NCBI GenBank assembly: GCA_963771705.1
Contig: CAVYUP010000008.1
Location: forward strand, 1 to 64,000
Length of the DNA: 64,000 nucleotides
DNA from: DATFVA01 sp963771705
Lineage (GTDB): Bacteria > Bacteroidota > Ignavibacteria > Ignavibacteriales > Ignavibacteriaceae
Reading direction: 5' to 3'
Below the pieces are notes generated by a model. It searched no databases, had not been told where the DNA came from, and saw nothing but the letters and a program-made list of their open reading frames with translations. The position numbers and the translations under genes were made by a program. Shown here one piece after another: positions 50,209-59,778 of the stretch. How positions within the stretch are numbered: position 1 is the first letter of the stretch; each line of letters starts with the position of its first letter.

Positions 50209-50336
50209 ATTTTATAAACAGACAGAGGTAAATATCGATATTGCAATAAGCAGTCTTTAAGCTTATACTTATAAAGTGCCCGATATAAAATGAAAATGTT
50301 CAGCAAGAGTTAACTTAAATTTCAGGAGATAAAGTG

Positions 50337-51074
50337 ATGAAAACCAGCTTACCGGGACTTATTCCATATCGAAAAGCGGATAAGTGGGGCTTCTGTAATT
50401 CAAAAAAAGAAATCATTATACCGGTGAAATACGATCAGGTCGGTTCGTTCATTGAGGATTGTGTAAAAGTAAAATTAAATGATAAATGGGGATTTATCGA
50501 TACTGCCGGGAAGGAAATTACTCAAATTAAATATGATGAGGTTGAGGATTTTCATACCGGTTACGCCAGAGTGAACTTTGGTATAAAACGAAATGACGGC
50601 AAGGTTGTATTTTCAGGGAAATGGGGCGTTATTAATCAAGCCGGTAAAGAAATTATTCCTGTACAATATAATGAGATAGGGGATTTTCTTGACGGCCTTT
50701 TTCCGGTAAAGTTAAAGGATAAATGGGGCCTTTTGAATACAAATGCCCAAAGTGTAGCCCCGATCCGCTATGATGAAATCGGCGAACTTAAGGAGGAATA
50801 TCTTCCGATCAAAGAAAGTGGAAAATGGGGGTTTATAAATCGTAAAGGTGAGAAAGTGATTCCCGGAAACTTTGACGATGTAGGTTCCTTTTCAAATGGT
50901 ATAACATACGTGCGTTTGAATGACTGGTGGGGCCTGATAGACAAAAACGGGAAAGGCGTTACACCTATTAAGTATGACCGGATAGGAGAGATCAAAAACG
51001 GTTTAATTTCTGTGAAAATAGGAAACAGATGGGGTTTCATCGATAGAAGCGGTTCCGAGTATTTTGAAGATTAA
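50337..51074 (+). CDS. WG-repeat protein
   Basis: This is a 245-aa protein made of about seven WG repeats of roughly 35 residues (KWGFCNSKKEIIIPVKYDQVG, KWGFIDTAGKEI, KWGVINQAGKEIIPVQYNEI, and so on), which form a beta-propeller-like array. No signal peptide is visible. An AGGAG site is 8 bases before ATG 50337. WG proteins occur widely in Bacteroidota and Leptospira and have no known function. It lies in isolation between terminators. Confidence 0.9.
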   Translation: MKTSLPGLIPYRKADKWGFCNSKKEIIIPVKYDQVGSFIEDCVKVKLNDKWGFIDTAGKEITQIKYDEVEDFHTGYARVNFGIKRNDGKVVFSGKWGVINQAGKEIIPVQYNEIGDFLDGLFPVKLKDKWGLLNTNAQSVAPIRYDEIGELKEEYLPIKESGKWGFINRKGEKVIPGNFDDVGSFSNGITYVRLNDWWGLIDKNGKGVTPIKYDRIGEIKNGLISVKIGNRWGFIDRSGSEYFED

Positions 51075-51090
51075 GCAGTTTTTAGTTTTT

Positions 51091-51179
51091 TTATAAAAAA
51101 TCACCCGGATAATAGTGTGCTGTCGGTGTACACTATCCGAATTCCTGAAGATATGGAGTTGGAATCCTGCCGGGTGATT
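51091..51179 (-). terminator. branched hairpin and T-run terminating the minus-strand beta-helix gene
   Basis: AATCACCCGG (51099-51108) pairs perfectly with CCGGGTGATT (51170-51179). Inside, ATAGTGT/ACACTAT (51112-51136) is a second hairpin and GAATTCC/GGAATC (51139-51166) a third, imperfect. On the minus strand the outer stem is followed by TTTTTTATAA, so it can terminate the gene at 51210 by an intrinsic mechanism. The three-way shape is unusual for a terminator. Confidence 0.6.
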
Positions 51180-51209
51180 AAAACGGTGACTAATCCTTAA
51201 ATAGGATAC

Positions 51210-52643
51210 TCAATTAAGAACCAAAAGTTTCCTTGTGGACGAAAAATTACCCGAATCCAGCCGGTAAAAGTAGATGCCGCTGGGGAGGTTAAACTCCTCC
51301 GAATCAAATATTATACTGTAAACACCTGCCTGCTTCTCCCCACTAAATAAAACGGCAATAAGCTTTCCCAGCAGATTGAAAACTTTCAAAGAAACATAAC
51401 TCTTTGAAGGTAAAGAAAATTGAATAGTTGTCTCCGGGTTGAACGGGTTAGGAAAGTTCTGAAATAACCGAAAGCGACGGGGTATGCCGCCGCCGCTGCC
51501 TGATCCTTTGATTGAAGTGAGTACCGCAGGCAAAATTCTACTCATGGGACCTCCGAAGGCTCCCATATCGTTTCTAAATGTTCCTAAAGATGGATACAGA
51601 GCATAGCCTGAATTTCCAGGGTCTTCCGGATCATTATATTCAGGATCGGGATCTCCCGCATCTATGCAGGGAGAGGAGGAGCCCAAAGAAAATGATTCGG
51701 TGAACAAGGGATCAAGATGAATATTACCTTCCCCGGTAAAACCATCTTCAACGTCACAATATTTTATCACTGCGGTTCCTCCGCTGGTAAGGGCAACCTG
51801 ATCTCCGGATGTCTGCGTATTTCCCCAGATTATATTATTCCTGGCTTCAATTGAAGTTGACCATATAAGAATACCTCCGCCTTTCCCACCATTGCCGCTG
51901 CTTCCGGTTACAGAATTATAAGCTACAACGTTATTCTCTATTAACGTTGCTCCCATAGCCAGTGTCCATATACCCCCTCCGCCAAAATCTTCGCCACCGC
52001 TGTTGTTTATTATAATATTATTTTTCATCTCCCCAGTTGAATAATTCCATACTACACCAGCCCCATAATGCCCTTTATTGCCTACGATAATATTATTATA
52101 AATATGCGCATTACTATCTCCCGCCCTTATCCCGCCTCCCCCCGCGCTCGTAACTCCCGTGCGGTCAACAGCCTCATTATTTATTATTAAATTATTTTTT
52201 ATTGTAGGGGAGGAAAGAGTAACAATTATACCGCCCCCCTCCCTGTAAACACCTGCTCCATGTTCATCTACCCATTTTGTACCCGTACCTCCTGTTAAAG
52301 TGAATCCCGCAAGCACAGCTGTACTATCTTCGCCTGAAACTATTCTCACACAGCTTGCAGAATCAGGCTGGAGGGGACTGCTTCCATCAATCACTGTATT
52401 GAGAATATGCAAGGGATCGGTATCCATGATATACATGCTAGCAACTAGGATATTTTTACCTGAAAAATTTATATTTTCAAGGTACGTACCTTCGGCGGCC
52501 AGAACAGTATCACCATCCTGCGAAGCATTTATGGCAGCCTGAATCGTTCCATATTCGTCGGGCACTTTTAATATGCTCGCATCAACCAGTCCCTGAAAAA
52601 GTATTCCAAGGAAAAAGCAAACGAACAGAAAATTCCGGAACAT
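51210..52643 (-). CDS. secreted beta-helix protein with type IX sorting signal
   Basis: This is a 477-aa exported protein with a signal peptide (leader ends LVDAS). The mature region begins with KVPDEYGTIQAAINASQDGD, typical of DUF1565-type right-handed beta-helix proteins. It contains repeated IYNNIIVGN/NNIIINNSGGEDFGGGGIW elements. The end is the type IX sorting domain NFPNPFNPETTIQFSLP, then SGIYFYRLDSGNF. A GGAGG site is upstream of the ATG. It is likely a cell-surface carbohydrate-binding or lyase-like protein; no catalytic residues are visible. Confidence 0.88.
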   Translation of the reverse strand: MFRNFLFVCFFLGILFQGLVDASILKVPDEYGTIQAAINASQDGDTVLAAEGTYLENINFSGKNILVASMYIMDTDPLHILNTVIDGSSPLQPDSASCVRIVSGEDSTAVLAGFTLTGGTGTKWVDEHGAGVYREGGGIIVTLSSPTIKNNLIINNEAVDRTGVTSAGGGGIRAGDSNAHIYNNIIVGNKGHYGAGVVWNYSTGEMKNNIIINNSGGEDFGGGGIWTLAMGATLIENNVVAYNSVTGSSGNGGKGGGILIWSTSIEARNNIIWGNTQTSGDQVALTSGGTAVIKYCDVEDGFTGEGNIHLDPLFTESFSLGSSSPCIDAGDPDPEYNDPEDPGNSGYALYPSLGTFRNDMGAFGGPMSRILPAVLTSIKGSGSGGGIPRRFRLFQNFPNPFNPETTIQFSLPSKSYVSLKVFNLLGKLIAVLFSGEKQAGVYSIIFDSEEFNLPSGIYFYRLDSGNFSSTRKLLVLN

Positions 52644-52758
52644 TTTAGCCTCCGCATTTTATTTGATAATTTTGAAGGAAATTAAATAGCGGAGAGACTA
52701 AAGTCGTCCTGATACACGTATCCGAACCCTTTTTTTCTGTTTTCTTATTATGAAAGGT

Positions 52759-53937
52759 CTAAGATGCTGATCTCTGTATGGTATGATGCTGATGGTAAGG
52801 GAGGTATTTTTTTCTGTATTCAGTGGGAGTGACCCCTGTATGCCTCTTAAATGTGGTATTAAATACTGATTTTGAGTTAAAACCCACACCGTAAAGAACC
52901 TCAAGGATCGTCATTTTTCGTTTTGCTGGATTGGAAAGAATCATTTTGGCGTCATCTATTCTAAATCCATTTATAAAATCGAAAAAATTCTGATTTTTTT
53001 TCTCATTTATAATTTTTGAAAGAATCCTAGGATTCATTTCCAGTCTGTCAGAAAGTTCCTTAAGGGTCAAAGTTGAAGTCAGGTAGGGTTTTTCAGATGC
53101 CATGTAATTCATCAGACTTTCCAGATATTTCTCAGCTTCTTTCACCGGTATAGCAGGGGAATTATGTGCAGGCTTAGGCATTTCCTTTTGGATACCAAAA
53201 AACTGAAGCGGCTGCTTCAATCCTTTATAAATAACAAGATTTGCGAAAACAAAGTTTATCGCTATAGAGATTAATGTGAGGTAACCCGAGAATTCAGATG
53301 AGATTCCTCCGATATTCCTCAAGAGGAAATGACCAAAATCTATCAGCCACATAAAGAGAAATGCATAAAGCACAAGTTCAAGCCAGCCGAGTTCAAGATG
53401 GTTAATCATTGAATACAGAGATTTAATACTCCGGCGGTAGCTTATAACCAGATAAAGGGTTACCGCCATATAAATAAGTATCTGAGTATTCATCAGAAGA
53501 TTAAGCCAGAAGCCCAGGGAATGGGGGAGTACATTACCCTGCTGCATCATCTGAATTTTCAAAGATGTTGGTTCAAAATGAAAATAAACCGCATACAATA
53601 AATTGTAGACAAGGAAAGGGACTGCATGAAGCAAATCACGCTTCTTTATTCGGAAATTATCCTTTGTCAGGGATTTTGTATAGAGATATATCAGAGGTCC
53701 GAAAAGGAAACCAAAGGATGTCCCTATAAAGAAGAAATGAACTCCCGCGGGCATGATATATTCAAAGAATGCAAACAGCAGGTAGCCGGCAAGGTACATC
53801 GCATTAGCGAACAGGAAAGCTGAGAGCAGAAGCTGGTTCAACCTATTTCCCTTTTTCAGATTAAAAAGGAAAAAGGAGAAAATAAACAGCTGCAGCGCCG
53901 CAACGATAGCGATTATATCTGTAAGGGAAATCCTCAT
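52759..53937 (-). CDS. AraC-family regulator with membrane sensor
   Basis: This is a 392-aa membrane regulator. The N-terminal about 240 residues contain seven hydrophobic helices (first IIAIVAALQLFIFSFFLFNL). The C-terminal about 110 residues are an AraC DNA-binding domain: LTLKELSDRLEMNPRILSKIINEKKNQNFFDFINGFRID and VLYGVGFNSKSVFNTTFKRHTGVTPTEYRKK. Members of this group are common in Bacteroidota. Signal and targets are unknown. No gene between it and the beta-helix gene (115 bases). Confidence 0.9.
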   Translation of the reverse strand: MRISLTDIIAIVAALQLFIFSFFLFNLKKGNRLNQLLLSAFLFANAMYLAGYLLFAFFEYIMPAGVHFFFIGTSFGFLFGPLIYLYTKSLTKDNFRIKKRDLLHAVPFLVYNLLYAVYFHFEPTSLKIQMMQQGNVLPHSLGFWLNLLMNTQILIYMAVTLYLVISYRRSIKSLYSMINHLELGWLELVLYAFLFMWLIDFGHFLLRNIGGISSEFSGYLTLISIAINFVFANLVIYKGLKQPLQFFGIQKEMPKPAHNSPAIPVKEAEKYLESLMNYMASEKPYLTSTLTLKELSDRLEMNPRILSKIINEKKNQNFFDFINGFRIDDAKMILSNPAKRKMTILEVLYGVGFNSKSVFNTTFKRHTGVTPTEYRKKYLPYHQHHTIQRSAS

Positions 53938-54032
53938 TATTATTTGCCTGATATGATGTATTAATGATATGCAATTTATTTAATAATATCTATGATGCTG
54001 ATTAATTCTTATCGGGATGAAGGCGGTAATTA

Positions 54033-54063
54033 TTTGAATTCGCTCCCATTTTCGGTAAATTTG
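54033..54063 (+). promoter_or_regulatory. Bacteroidota-type promoter of leuS
   Basis: TTTG at 54033-54036, then 19 bases, then TAAATTTG at 54056-54063. This matches the -33 TTTG and -7 TAnnTTTG consensus of Bacteroidota. It places transcription about 25 bases before the leuS ATG at 54096. Confidence 0.65.
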
Positions 54064-54095
54064 AAGTTAATTTTTAAATCCGAAGCAAAGTAAAA

Positions 54096-56561
54096 ATGAG
54101 ATATCCTTTTTCCGAGATAGAATCAAAATGGCAGGAGTTCTGGGCAGAAAACAAGGTTGCCAGAACAGATCTAAGCAGGACAGACAACAAACTTTATTCC
54201 CTTGTAATGTTTATTTATCCCTCCGGCGCAAAGCTGCATATAGGGCACTGGTATAATTACGGACCCAATGATTCATGGGCGAGATATAAAAAGTTAAAAG
54301 GTTTTAACGTTTTTGAACCAATCGGTTACGATGCTTTCGGACTTCCCGCAGAAAATTATGCTATAAAATCGGGGGTTCATCCTTATGACAGTACTATGCA
54401 GAATATTGAGGACATTCGCCAGCAGTTAATGAAAATGGGCTGTATGTACGATTGGGATGCTGAGCTGATGACCTGTGATCCTGAATACTACAAATGGAAC
54501 CAGTGGTTGTTTTTGAAGCTTTATGAAAAAGGACTTGCTTACAGAAAGAATGCACCTGTCAATTGGTGTCCTAACGATCAGACAGTACTGGCTAACGAAC
54601 AAGTAGAGGCAGACGGCACCTGTGAGAGATGCGGAGCGGTTGTCATTCAGAAGAATCTGACACAATGGTTCTTTAAGATTACGGATTACGCGGAGGAACT
54701 GCTTCAGGGACTTGAGACAATCAACTGGCCTGAAAAAACGAAATTAATGCAGAGAAACTGGATTGGGAAAAGTGAAGGTGCAGAGGTCAATTTCAAAGTT
54801 GACGGAAGCGACGAGGTAATAACAGTTTTCACTACCCGTCCCGACACCCTATACGGGGTAACGTATGTAGTACTTGCACCTGAGCATCCCCTGGTAGATA
54901 AACTTACTGCCCCTGATTATAAAGAAGATGTAAATACTTACAGGGAAGCTGCTAAGCTGCTGTCGGAAATAGAAAGGACTTCAACCATAAAGGAGAAAAC
55001 AGGTACTCCTATCGGAGCCTATGCAATTAACCCTGTCAGTAGTGAAAAAATACCGATATGGATTGCAGACTATGCACTGCTTACTTATGGAACGGGATGC
55101 GTAATGGCTGTTCCGGGGCATGATGAACGGGATTTTGAATTCGCAAAGAAGTTTGCTTTACCAATCAAGAAAGTTATTCTGGAGCCGGAAAAACCTGTGG
55201 AGGCTGAATTGCAGCAAGCTTATACAGGACAGGGCAAAATGGTATTCTCTGATGAATTCAACGGACTTGATTCTGAGTTAGGGAAGCAGAGAATTATGGA
55301 TTATCTTGAACTGAGAAATTTCGGTAAAAGAAAAATTAATTACAGGCTCAGAGACTGGCTTATCTCAAGGCAAAGATACTGGGGAACACCCATCCCGGTT
55401 ATTCATTGTCCCGCTTGCGGTATCGTTCCGGTTGATGAAAAAGATCTGCCGGTTACTCTTCCTTATGAAGTTGAGTTTAAACCTTCGGGTGAATCCCCGC
55501 TTGCAACAAATCCTGATTTTATAAATGTTAAATGTCCCAAGTGTGGTTCTAATGCCAAACGCGATGCGGATACAATGGACACCTTTGTCGATTCTTCCTG
55601 GTATTATTTCAGGTATCTTGATCCACATATAAAGGATGCTCCATTCAACAAGAAAAAAACCGACCAATGGGTGCCCGTCGATATGTATGTCGGCGGAGCC
55701 GAACATGCAACGATGCATCTCCTTTATGCAAGGTTTATACATAAATTTTTAAGAGACCTTGGATGGACAGTAAGCAATGAGCCCTTTCAGAATCTGCTGC
55801 ATCAGGGTACTATTACCAATGAAGGTTCGAAGATGTCAAAGTCGCGCGGTAATGTTGTAAATCCCGGTGAATTTACATCCCGTTACGGATCCGACGTATT
55901 CAGAATGTACCTCATGTTTATGGGTCCCTACGAACTGGGCGGCGACTGGAGCGACAAGGGTATTTCAGGAGTAGACCGGTTTGCGCAGAGAACATATGAA
56001 CTATTTAACAGGTTCAGCGGACTAGCAAAGCAGGCTTCTCTTCAGGATAAATTTAACATAAGTGATCTTAACGAAAACGAAAAAGCAATTTACCGGAAGA
56101 CCAACCAGACTGTGAAGAAATTTGAAGAAGAGATAAGCAGCTTCAGGTTTAATACAGCAATTGCCTCACTTATGGAATTGATAAATGAACTTAAGAATAT
56201 CGATAAATATTCAGAAGATATGAAGCTTTACGCTCTAAGCCGGTTTTCTGTACTGCTTGGACCTGTTGCCCCCCACCTGGCGGAAGAGTGCAGGCAGATC
56301 CTGGGAAATGAGGAATCGATATTCGTTAACCCGATTTGGTACAACTATGATGAAGCCGCTCTGGTTGCAGATACCGTACACATCGCAGTTCAGGTAAACG
56401 GGAAGCTGAGGGATACAATTGAAGTTCCTCTGAATAGCAGTCAGGAAGAAGTTAAGAAGGCAGTTTTTGAGAGCGAGAAGGTGGTTAAACACACTGAAGG
56501 GAAGAGTATAGTTAAAGAGATATATGTTAAAAATAAAATTTACAATATTGTCGTTAAATAA
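54096..56561 (+). CDS. leuS: Leucyl-tRNA synthetase
   Basis: This is an 821-aa class I aminoacyl-tRNA synthetase charging tRNA-Leu with leucine. The HIGH motif is H48-I-G-H51 in AKLHIGHWYNYGPND. The editing domain includes TTRPDTLYGVTYVVLAPEHPLV and YGTGCVMAVPGHDERDFEFA. The KMSKS motif at 579-583 precedes RGNVVNP. The C-terminal domain is complete. It is followed 34 bases later by serS in the same direction. Confidence 0.98.
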   Translation: MRYPFSEIESKWQEFWAENKVARTDLSRTDNKLYSLVMFIYPSGAKLHIGHWYNYGPNDSWARYKKLKGFNVFEPIGYDAFGLPAENYAIKSGVHPYDSTMQNIEDIRQQLMKMGCMYDWDAELMTCDPEYYKWNQWLFLKLYEKGLAYRKNAPVNWCPNDQTVLANEQVEADGTCERCGAVVIQKNLTQWFFKITDYAEELLQGLETINWPEKTKLMQRNWIGKSEGAEVNFKVDGSDEVITVFTTRPDTLYGVTYVVLAPEHPLVDKLTAPDYKEDVNTYREAAKLLSEIERTSTIKEKTGTPIGAYAINPVSSEKIPIWIADYALLTYGTGCVMAVPGHDERDFEFAKKFALPIKKVILEPEKPVEAELQQAYTGQGKMVFSDEFNGLDSELGKQRIMDYLELRNFGKRKINYRLRDWLISRQRYWGTPIPVIHCPACGIVPVDEKDLPVTLPYEVEFKPSGESPLATNPDFINVKCPKCGSNAKRDADTMDTFVDSSWYYFRYLDPHIKDAPFNKKKTDQWVPVDMYVGGAEHATMHLLYARFIHKFLRDLGWTVSNEPFQNLLHQGTITNEGSKMSKSRGNVVNPGEFTSRYGSDVFRMYLMFMGPYELGGDWSDKGISGVDRFAQRTYELFNRFSGLAKQASLQDKFNISDLNENEKAIYRKTNQTVKKFEEEISSFRFNTAIASLMELINELKNIDKYSEDMKLYALSRFSVLLGPVAPHLAEECRQILGNEESIFVNPIWYNYDEAALVADTVHIAVQVNGKLRDTIEVPLNSSQEEVKKAVFESEKVVKHTEGKSIVKEIYVKNKIYNIVVK

Positions 56562-56595
56562 TCAGAATTTAAAACTAAAAAAATCAGAACAATAA

Positions 56596-57873
56596 ATGCT
56601 TGATTTAAAATTTATCCGTGAAAATCCTGAAGCGGTTAAGCAGGGAGTAAACAACAAAAATGAAAAGGACAGAGTTGATGAGATTCTGGTCCTTGACGAA
56701 AAAAGAAGAGAGCTTATACTGCGTGGTGATGAGCTGAAATCAGAGAGAAACCAGGTATCATCTCAAATACCGATAATGAAAAAGCAGGGTAAGGATGTAT
56801 CTGAACTGCTATCTTCAATGAAGGGTGTCTCTGATCAAATAACAGAGATCGATTCCCGGCTCCGCGAAGTTGAAAATGAGCTGAACGAAATTCTGATGTA
56901 CATTCCGAATATGCCTCATGAATCTGTTCCTGTAGGCAAAACTGCTGATGATAATGTGGAAGTAAGGCAATGGAAGCCAGAGGGTTTTTCCTTTGACAAT
57001 AAAGGGAAGGTTTATGATCACATAGAACTCGGCAAAAAATTAAAGATACTGGATTTTGAACGAGGTGCAAAGATTTCAGGTTCCGGCTTTCCGCTATATC
57101 TCGGTAAAGGTGCTACCCTAGAGAGAGCATTAATTAATTTTATGCTCGACTATCATCTTAAGCATCATAATTATACTGAAGTATTTCCTCCCTTCCTGGT
57201 AAACCGCGAATCTATGAAGGGAACCGGTCAGCTTCCTAAAATGGAAGATGATATGTATTCAATTGATAAAGATGAACTTTACCCTATTCCTACAGCAGAG
57301 GTTCCGATTACGAATATATACAGGAATGAGATTATCGCTGAGAGCGAACTCCCCATCAGGCATGTAGGATATTCAGCGTGTTTCAGGAGGGAAGCGGGTT
57401 CTTACGGGAAGGAATCAAAAGGTTTTCTGCGTGTTCATCAATTTAATAAAGTAGAGATGGTAAAACTGGTGAAACCTGAAAATTCATACAATGAACTTGA
57501 AGCTCTCGTTAATGATGCCGAAGATATTCTGAAAGAATTAAAAATTCCATACAGAATTTTATTATTATGTACGGGCGATTTAAGTTTTTCGGCAGCAAAA
57601 TGCTACGACATTGAGACCTGGTCGCCAGCAGAAAACCGCTGGCTCGAGGCTTCATCCTGCAGCAACTTTGAGAACTTCCAGGCCAGGCGTGCTAATATAA
57701 GATTCCGGCCCGAAACAACGAAGAAACCTGAGTTTGTTCATACGCTTAATGGTTCAGGACTTGCTACAAGCAGGTTAATGGTTTCTATACTTGAAAATTA
57801 TCAGAGCGGCGATGGAAAAATTACTGTTCCTGAAGTATTGCGGAAATACACCGGTTTTGATATTATAGATTAG
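56596..57873 (+). CDS. serS: Seryl-tRNA synthetase
   Basis: This is a 425-aa class II aminoacyl-tRNA synthetase. The N-terminal coiled-coil arm covers residues 1-105 (rich in Glu, Lys and Leu). The catalytic core includes GTGQLPKMEDDMY, PTAEVPITN (motif 2 region), GYSACFRREAGSYGKESKG, LRVHQFNKVEMV, and EASSCSNFENFQARRANIRFR. The C-terminal motif 3 is LNGSGLATSRLMVSILENYQ. It is probably co-transcribed with leuS. Confidence 0.98.
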   Translation: MLDLKFIRENPEAVKQGVNNKNEKDRVDEILVLDEKRRELILRGDELKSERNQVSSQIPIMKKQGKDVSELLSSMKGVSDQITEIDSRLREVENELNEILMYIPNMPHESVPVGKTADDNVEVRQWKPEGFSFDNKGKVYDHIELGKKLKILDFERGAKISGSGFPLYLGKGATLERALINFMLDYHLKHHNYTEVFPPFLVNRESMKGTGQLPKMEDDMYSIDKDELYPIPTAEVPITNIYRNEIIAESELPIRHVGYSACFRREAGSYGKESKGFLRVHQFNKVEMVKLVKPENSYNELEALVNDAEDILKELKIPYRILLLCTGDLSFSAAKCYDIETWSPAENRWLEASSCSNFENFQARRANIRFRPETTKKPEFVHTLNGSGLATSRLMVSILENYQSGDGKITVPEVLRKYTGFDIID

Positions 57874-57907
57874 TTTTAATCGAGCTATACAATTAAAAAT
57901 AAATTTG
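57874..57907 (+). promoter_or_regulatory. possible promoter of the ABC exporter operon
   Basis: TAAATTTG at 57900-57907 matches the TAnnTTTG box. The -33 region is only partial (TTTA at 57875-57878, 21 bases upstream). A start would be near 57914, 47 bases before the ATG. Confidence 0.45.
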
Positions 57908-57919
57908 CTTAAAATCACC

Positions 57920-57937
57920 CTGTCACTTCGGTGACAG
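57920..57937 (+). other. UUCG-loop hairpin in the exporter leader
   Basis: CTGTCAC TTCG GTGACAG is a perfect seven-pair stem with a very stable TTCG loop. No T-run follows. It would lie almost at the 5' end of the exporter mRNA, where it could protect from decay or attenuate translation. Confidence 0.5.
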
Positions 57938-57960
57938 CGGTATGATATTATATTATCTAT

Positions 57961-59709
57961 ATGAAGAATTTATTCACGCTTAAAAAATATTTTGTCCGGT
58001 ACAAGAAAAAACTCGGCTGGGGTATTCTGTTCATTATACTTTCCAATATCGGGGCGGTTTACATACCCCTTTTACTTAAAGATGCAATAAACTCTTTTAG
58101 TGAAAATGTGACCGTGGATCAGTTATTCCATTACGGTCTACTTATTGTATTAACTGCGATATTTGCAGGCACATTCAGGTTCTTCATCAGGCAGACCATC
58201 ATTGTTGTCTCCAGGGAGATAGAGTATGATCTAAGAGAGGACTTCTGGGCTCATATACAGAGGCTGCCTTTAAGGTATTTTCAGAACAACTCCACCGGAA
58301 ACGTGATGGCTCACGCCACCAATGATATCAATGCTGTAAGGGCATTCCTGGGACCCGCGGTGATGTATTCCATGGATACCTCGATCAGGCTGACGATGGT
58401 AATTGCATTGATGATATCATTGAACTTCTCCCTGACCATTTACACGCTGCTGCCTCTTCCGCTTCTGTCATTCCTTGTGTATAAAATCGGAAAAAAAATT
58501 CATGAAAGGTTTACAAAAATACAGGAGCAATTTGCCGAACTTACAACAAAAGCCCAGGAAAATTTCTCGGGAATCCGTGTGATTAAATCCTATGTAAGGG
58601 AGGAAGGCGAAATTGAATCATTTAAGGAAATGAGCCGTGATTATCTTGAAAAGAACATGCGCATGGTAAAAGTGCAGGCTATGCTTATGCCTATCCTCTT
58701 TCTAATTACCGGGTTGTCGCTGATTATTGTGATTCTTGTAGGAGGCGGAAAAATAATTTCGGGCTCAATGAACCTGGGTGAACTTACGGCGTTCATCTTT
58801 TACCTGGGGATCCTTATCTGGCCAATGATCGCATTCGGCTGGGTTGTGAACATCGTTCAGCAGGGGGAAGCTAGTATGAAGAGATTGAATAAGATATTTA
58901 ATGAACCTTATGAGATCAAGGACACCGGGGAAACGGACACAAGTATCAATCACCTGAAAGGGGATATAGAGTTTCGAAATGTTTCCTTTAAGTACGGTGA
59001 ACATCTGCCATACGTACTGAAGGATATTAACCTGAAAATAAGGACAGGTTCAACTGTGGCCATAATGGGATATACAGGGAGCGGGAAAACAACTTTAATA
59101 AACCTCATACCCCGGCTTTATGATGTTTCGGGAGGTGAACTCCTGATCAACGGGAAGAACATTACCAGCATACCCCTTGATACACTCAGAAAGAATATAG
59201 GTTATGTGCAGCAAGAACCTTTTCTTTTTTCAGATACACTGCTGAATAATATTTCTTACGGTGCAAAAGAGGTGAGTCTTGACAAAGTAAAAGAAGTTTC
59301 CGCAATAGCAAATTTTGACAAAGATGTTGAATCTTTTCCTCATGGTTATGAAACGATAAGCGGTGAAAGAGGGATCACTTTATCCGGCGGCCAGAAACAG
59401 AGGGCAACCCTTGCCAGGGCTCTGGCTGTTGATCCCGAGATACTGATACTTGATGACTCTTTTTCTTCAGTTGATACAAATACAGAAGAGGAAATATTAC
59501 GGAACCTGAAGAAGTTTATGAAGGGGAGGACGAGTTTAATTATAAGTCACAGAATCTCTACTGTTAAAGATGCCGATAAGATAGTTGTACTTTCTGACGG
59601 AAAGATTGCAGAAGAAGGCACACATGAACAGCTTGTATCACGGAATGGGATATATGCCGATCTGCACTTCAAACAGCTGCTTGAGAAGGAGCTGGAGGAG
59701 TTAAATTAG
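57961..59709 (+). CDS. ABC exporter subunit with degenerate Walker B
   Basis: This is a 582-aa type IV ABC exporter half-transporter: six membrane helices (about 1-320) and a nucleotide-binding domain. Walker A GYTGSGKTT begins at residue 370, signature LSGGQKQR near 474, and Walker B LILDDSFSSVD has Asp499 where the catalytic Glu is expected. This is typical of the degenerate subunit of heterodimeric exporters (TM287-like). The H-loop ISHRIST is intact. It pairs with the next gene, which carries the other half. Substrate (lipid or drug) is unknown. Confidence 0.92.
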   Translation: MKNLFTLKKYFVRYKKKLGWGILFIILSNIGAVYIPLLLKDAINSFSENVTVDQLFHYGLLIVLTAIFAGTFRFFIRQTIIVVSREIEYDLREDFWAHIQRLPLRYFQNNSTGNVMAHATNDINAVRAFLGPAVMYSMDTSIRLTMVIALMISLNFSLTIYTLLPLPLLSFLVYKIGKKIHERFTKIQEQFAELTTKAQENFSGIRVIKSYVREEGEIESFKEMSRDYLEKNMRMVKVQAMLMPILFLITGLSLIIVILVGGGKIISGSMNLGELTAFIFYLGILIWPMIAFGWVVNIVQQGEASMKRLNKIFNEPYEIKDTGETDTSINHLKGDIEFRNVSFKYGEHLPYVLKDINLKIRTGSTVAIMGYTGSGKTTLINLIPRLYDVSGGELLINGKNITSIPLDTLRKNIGYVQQEPFLFSDTLLNNISYGAKEVSLDKVKEVSAIANFDKDVESFPHGYETISGERGITLSGGQKQRATLARALAVDPEILILDDSFSSVDTNTEEEILRNLKKFMKGRTSLIISHRISTVKDADKIVVLSDGKIAEEGTHEQLVSRNGIYADLHFKQLLEKELEELN

Positions 59710-59778
59710 AAGCAAACTCAATTTAATGAATGCGAGACGTCTAAAATTTTAGTAAGATAAGTTTAAGAGAAATAATAT

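Larger units (their letters stand above)
49549..50336 (+). ncRNA. non-coding gap: candidate structured RNA
   Basis: This 788-base stretch has no convincing gene. All + frames contain stops, and the only minus ORF (49894-50148) is not protein-like. Five perfect hairpins occur: CTTTAGT/ACTAAAG (49802-49838), GTACAAA/TTTGTAC (49885-49911), CAGCCT/AGGCTG (49936-49954), AGTAAG/CTTACT (49963-50019), and ATTTGCC/GGCAAAT (50128-50150). A strong terminator follows at 50178. A sigma-54-like TGGCACAACATTGGT lies at 49659-49673 upstream. It does not match RNase P RNA, tmRNA, SRP RNA or 6S RNA signatures that I know. The 5' end of the RNA is not determined. Confidence 0.35.
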
